From positions 309,817,666 to 309,881,665 of the forward strand of contig CM057009.1 of NCBI GenBank assembly GCA_029891345.1: a DNA stretch of 64,000 nt, written 5' to 3'. This document shows, piece by piece, positions 61,379 to 64,000 of the stretch. This stretch comes from Dryococelus australis (Eukaryota; Arthropoda; Insecta; Phasmatodea; Phasmatidae). The notes under the pieces were generated by a model. That model had not been told where the DNA came from, searched no databases, and saw only the letters and a list, made by a program, of their open reading frames with translations. The position numbers and the translations under genes were made by a program. Each line of letters begins with the position of its first letter. Within the stretch, counting starts at the first letter, position 1.

Positions 61379-64000
61379 CTAACTTCCTACATTGTAATGG
61401 AAAATATAAACAATATATAGAATGGAAAATTTACTAAGACTACAATGTTACTATGTATACACAATTGGATATTTCACTATGCATTTTACCATTTCCTGAA
61501 CAAATGTAGGAAAGCTACGATAGAAGTATGGAAAAATAAACTATACAATTCGTGCATTATCAGTACATGTTTTAAGTGATGTAAATTTGCAAAAATTTTC
61601 TTATGGAGTGAGGTCTCTTTTCATCGGCTTATGATTCGATGACGTGAAATAGCGAGACTTCCCAATTAGATTTCTCTGTTATTCACATAATTGGTAGAGA
61701 CATTTAACTGTCTTCCTCGTTCGTCGTTTCCTTACCTGGACTGCCAGTGAAAGCAATAAATGGAATAAACATCACGGTCAGTAGTGGTATACATGTCTCT
61801 TAATCCGAAGTATAAGTGACTAACTTAATTGTCAAGTGGGTTTTTAAGTTTTGCTCATATGGTCAGGTCCCTTTCAAATATAGGTGGATATACATATTTT
61901 AACTTAAAATTACGAAGATTTTACAACTTCTGTTAGGGACTTTGAATTACTTTGTTTGCGCATGAGAGTTGAGAGCATTTTCGATTGCTTGTCTGAAATC
62001 GACACTGATTCACGATAATTACTGTTGTCATTTAAGCATGTAATATTTAGTAAAAATTAGTTATTATTTCCGACTGTTTCTAATGAGATATAACCTTTGC
62101 ATATGTTGAAAAAAATTAACTTATTTGTTCTTAGTACACTTACCTTTCTGCCGCTTCTGATAATAATTTAAGTGTACAAACATTGCTGACCGAATAATGT
62201 TTTCAGAATTCAAGACTGATCCTGCCATGCTTGTTAATTGATATTTTACAGTAAGGCGAATTATAATTTTTCCATTCGGTAATTTTCACCCACTTATTTT
62301 ATTTCCAGAATTATGTTTTCCTGCGGTATTTATTTTACCTATATTATAGTGTTCTATAATATACTGTCTTTCAGTCGGAATGTGGTTCGGATCTTTTCAC
62401 AATCAAAAAGTAACGCCGCCTTTTCCTTTTCTACAAATATCTTGACTAAACCAAAGCCAAAACATTTTTCACTGCTGGATGTTAGACTGTTGCGAGTTGC
62501 TGGCGATTACTTTTCACTAAAACTACTGCTTCGCTAGTTAACGCATCAGCTCCTAAAATGTGATTCTGCAGCTAACTTTATGTCTCAAATGTTTATGTGT
62601 GCGACGTGTAGCTCTGCGATGGTTATTGACATCTGCTGTCTGCGCCGAGAGCGTAACAGTAGCGGGCAAACACAATCGTAATATGCGGTTATAGTCCATT
62701 CACGACTGGAAGAAACTTTTGAAAACGAACCTTTGAAATAACACCCCACGCGTAACATGTCAACTATTTTGCCAGTAACTTGTATTCCACAAATATGTAA
62801 CACTGTGATATACTTTTAAGTACTGTATTCGTGAATAAATTAAACTGTAACTTAGTATCTTCTATAACTTGTAATATTTATTTCGTATTGAATATGAATT
62901 AAAAACAGTGAGACCAGCGACGTGTTGGCAACGGTCGGTTAGAAATAGTTCACATTAAAAATATTATTTTAACATTGTTTTTTTGTATGCTATTTGTAAA
63001 TTGAACGTTGCCTATTAAAATATTTAAATAGCCAGGTAGCCCCGATGACAACATATTTAATTTTTACAGTTTAAATTAACAGTGAAAAATATCGTGCGTA
63101 AGCAAGTTACGATGTTGTGGTAAATCTGTGTTTCCATGGCAGTAATAAATATACTGTTACGTGTGTTTCATTAATCGCTGCGTGTGAAATGGCGTGACGC
63201 TGATGCGTGGTGGTCGTTACTCTGGCCCTGTGTGTGTGCGTGATTTCAAATATTTGATGTGCACTGGTTATACGTTTTAACTGTGAACTGTTTTTATAAC
63301 GAAATTATCTATTTACCACCACGTCGGTTTATTTATCACAACTTTGTACCGTTGCCCTAGATGTTTGAAACACAGTCGTGTAACGTAATTTGCCACAATC
63401 CCAACAATATACTAAGCCCAGCCTGATAAATTTCAATAAACCTAATAAACAGTAAGTAGCAATACATAGAAATATGGGCGGAATAAAAGTTACGGTGGAC
63501 TTATTTGTGTGAATGTCCACAGCTATATTTTAAGTTTGTATGGCAAAAAATAAGTGACACGAGTTGCATGCTTGAAATGAATGTGTCTTTTTCGTTGACT
63601 GGTTGTTTCGTCGTTTTAATATTTATTCCAACTGAGGCCGTCCTTTTAAAGAAATGACCAACACATATCAATAAGAAGAGTTAAATACTACACTTCTTTA
63701 CCCCGCAGTTAAACACAGTCGCGGCAAAATATTAACATGCATTACGTGTAATGTGCTATGTCGTGGAAAACAAATATGTTAATGTAAAATAACCGTAAGA
63801 ACTATCATCAATTCAGGCATTTTAAAACGTCATGAAGCTGACCTAAATTATGGTATAGGCCTATACACTTAATATTCGTACGGAATGGTTTTTGGAATAT
63901 GACAGATTCCTTTGAAAAGCTGCAAACAGTAAATAATGCATTAGACAGGTATAAAAGCAGAAGTCACATTTCAATGTTTATGTTTAGGTGTAACGAAAGT
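61379..64000. other. AT-rich stretch beyond the right arm, no gene recognised
   Basis: No exon, transposase or tandem repeat was recognised. The frames at 62313-62534 and 63520-63329 have no family resemblance. This could be more intron of the host gene or intergenic DNA. Confidence 0.45.

Overview
The window looks like AT-rich nuclear DNA from a large-genome arthropod, most likely an insect. The reasons are spliced exons with GT-AG borders, introns of 5 to 22 kb, several Tc1/mariner lineages, tRNA-derived SINEs, PIF/Harbinger-like and hAT-like non-autonomous elements, and LTR-retroelement relics. Nothing bacterial is present: no operons and no dense coding. The exact order cannot be fixed from this sequence.

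One host gene is supported. Four exons on the + strand (4977-5119, 10061-10267, 32305-32459, 37644-37869) have good splice sites and mutually compatible phases. They read through as one partial protein of unknown name that looks extracellular: N-glycosylation sequons near the start and a cysteine-rich C-terminal part. Both ends of the gene lie outside what I can identify. About the first 38 kb of the window is therefore mostly its introns, and the notable repeats there sit inside a transcribed unit.

Layout. 1.6-4.0 kb: decayed IS630/Tc1/mariner-like transposon with an unusually wide D-to-E spacing. 5.2-6.6 kb: complete-looking non-autonomous PIF/Harbinger-like element with TTA target duplications. 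6.8-9.7 kb: two minus-strand mariner-like relics. 11.5-12.5 kb: plus-strand Tc1/mariner-like relic. 13.5-15.7 kb: degenerate tandem array with a unit of about 285 bp, with a second short piece at 38.5-39.0 kb. 17.4-18.8 kb: relic of an unclassified arthropod transposase. 19.2 kb: tRNA-derived SINE. 25.4-26.7 kb: Gypsy pol fossil. 31.5-32.05 kb: MITE. 32.5-33.1 and 36.5-37.6 kb: two copies of another inverted-repeat element, the second carrying a nested hAT-like MITE. 33.9-34.45 kb: compact Tc1 deletion derivative. 41.8-43.95 kb: Tc1/mariner-like element with terminal inverted repeats of about 350 bp.

The most striking structure is at 44.18-61.38 kb. Two arms of about 2.9 kb in inverted orientation enclose about 11 kb. 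Each arm has the same order of parts: a sharp end, short repeats rich in YY1/Pho-like ATGGCGG motifs, a pyrimidine tract, a tRNA-Leu-like Pol III promoter, and a long AT-rich inner part. One arm carries a SINE with its own target duplication that the other lacks. Between the arms lie an LTR-retroelement fossil on the minus strand and, inside that fossil, an 11-copy minisatellite (about 170-bp CpG-rich unit with a variable CA tract). Either this is one 17-kb transposon with very long terminal inverted repeats, or it is two inverted copies of an undescribed repeat. I found no polymerase, integrase or transposase that would name it.
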